Shown here piece by piece: positions 63,554 to 64,000 of a stretch of DNA of 64,000 bases. The position numbers were made by a program, and so were the translations under genes. The notes beneath the pieces are model-generated. The model did not search any database, was not told the origin of the DNA, and worked only from the letters and a program-made list of their open reading frames with translations. The stretch lies in assembly GCA_951813325.1 (NCBI GenBank), contig OX638350.1:979029-1043028 (forward strand), written 5' to 3'. The stretch is from an uncultured Acidimicrobiales bacterium. Lineage in GTDB: Bacteria; Actinomycetota; Acidimicrobiia; Acidimicrobiales; Bin134. Positions within the stretch are counted from its first letter, which is position 1. Each line of letters starts with the position of its first letter.

Positions 63554-64000
63554 ATGGCGCCAGTCGTGACGATGCGTCAACTGCTCGATGCCGGGGTCCA
63601 CTTCGGACACCAAACCCGCCGATGGAATCCGAAGATGCAGCGGTTCATCTTCGGTGAGCGCAACGGCATTTACATCATCGACCTGACTCAGACCCTTGCT
63701 CACATTGAGGCGGCCTACACCTATGTTCGGGACTTGGTGGCCAAAGGCGGTCAAGTGCTGTTCGTGGGTACCAAGAAGCAAGCCCAAGACAGTGTCCAGA
63801 GCTACGCAGAGCGCGTGGGCATGCCCTATGTGAATGAGCGATGGCTGGGTGGTCTCCTGACCAATTTCGAGACCATCTCCAAGCGCATGGGCAAGATGAA
63901 GGAGTTCCAGCGGATGCGCAGCTCAGGCGAGCTGGATGTCATGCCCAAGAAAGAGGCCCTTCTCATATCCCGGGAGCTCGCGAAGCTGGAACGCAATCTC
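63554..64000 (+). CDS. rpsB: 30S ribosomal protein S2, 3' end beyond window
   Basis: The first 149 residues are present and the gene runs off the window edge. Family marks are [57 protein letters not shown] and [15 protein letters not shown]. Start is ATG at 63554 with AGAGGAG upstream. The gap from the M23 gene (63419-63553) holds no gene or clear hairpin that I can see; promoters for rpsB probably lie there. tsf normally follows rpsB. Confidence 0.97.
   Translation, partial: MAPVVTMRQLLDAGVHFGHQTRRWNPKMQRFIFGERNGIYIIDLTQTLAHIEAAYTYVRDLVAKGGQVLFVGTKKQAQDSVQSYAERVGMPYVNERWLGGLLTNFETISKRMGKMKEFQRMRSSGELDVMPKKEALLISRELAKLERNL

Overview
The window is a chromosomal segment of a high-GC actinomycete. 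The partial 16S rRNA has the actinobacterial spacing around the 530 loop and the gene orders match Actinomycetota throughout. The 16S sequence suggests the class Acidimicrobiia; this rests on my reading, since no database search was possible. Most genes are housekeeping genes and no CRISPR array, tRNA or prophage was found.

Layout. (1) 1-5008: an rRNA operon, 16S (5' end missing), 23S and 5S, with no tRNA in the spacer, two boxA-like sites and a strong terminator. (2) 5042-9138: a TPR protein and class I aldolase fbaB, then a small disturbed island: an orphan AAA ATPase, a second diverged copy of the last 164 bp of fbaB, and a lipoprotein-like remnant missing its 5' end. (3) 9306-12192: korA-korB, a ferredoxin-dependent 2-oxoglutarate oxidoreductase. 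(4) 12268-20103: an order also seen in mycobacteria, HAD phosphatase, tlyA, nadK, recN, pyrG, NUDIX, xerD, followed here by an HD-domain gene. (5) 20129-38020: mixed metabolism. It holds an amidohydrolase, the large Kgd 2-oxoglutarate decarboxylase/dehydrogenase, exonuclease III, a cation/proton antiporter, a compact UvrD-like helicase, a CoA-transferase III racemase, a PIG-L deacetylase, Hsp20, an unrecognised 519-residue protein, galE, and pckA coupled to a cold-shock-like gene. (6) 38119-64000: a long plus-strand cluster for lipid supply, translation, secretion and chromosome maintenance: fakA-like, recG, rsmD, coaD, sepIVA-like, DUF177, rpmF, plsX, acpP, rnc, mutM-like, smc, htrA-like, ftsY, ffh, rpsP, khpA, rimM, trmD, rplS, yraN, a cytochrome c lipoprotein, comM, dprA, xerC, a degenerate M23 protein and the start of rpsB.

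How it fits together. Two independent enzymes for 2-oxoglutarate (KorAB and Kgd) sit about 9 kb apart. PEP carboxykinase and aldolase link the TCA cycle to gluconeogenesis. The last cluster joins ribosomal RNA and protein maturation (DUF177, rpmF, rnc, rpsP, rimM, trmD, rplS) with SRP-dependent targeting (ffh, ftsY), chromosome handling (smc, xerC, xerD, recN, recG) and DNA uptake functions (comM, dprA). Many junctions overlap by 4 bp (GTGA or ATGA), pointing to translational coupling.

Most notable observations: the fbaB 3'-end duplication around an orphan ATPase; a 160-bp MITE-like element with perfect 18-bp inverted repeats and CTAG flanks, one of which contains the kgd stop codon; a MutM homologue lacking the canonical catalytic residues; an rnc gene whose only sensible start is CTG overlapping the acpP stop; and short perfect tandem repeats at the ends of recN and rpsP.
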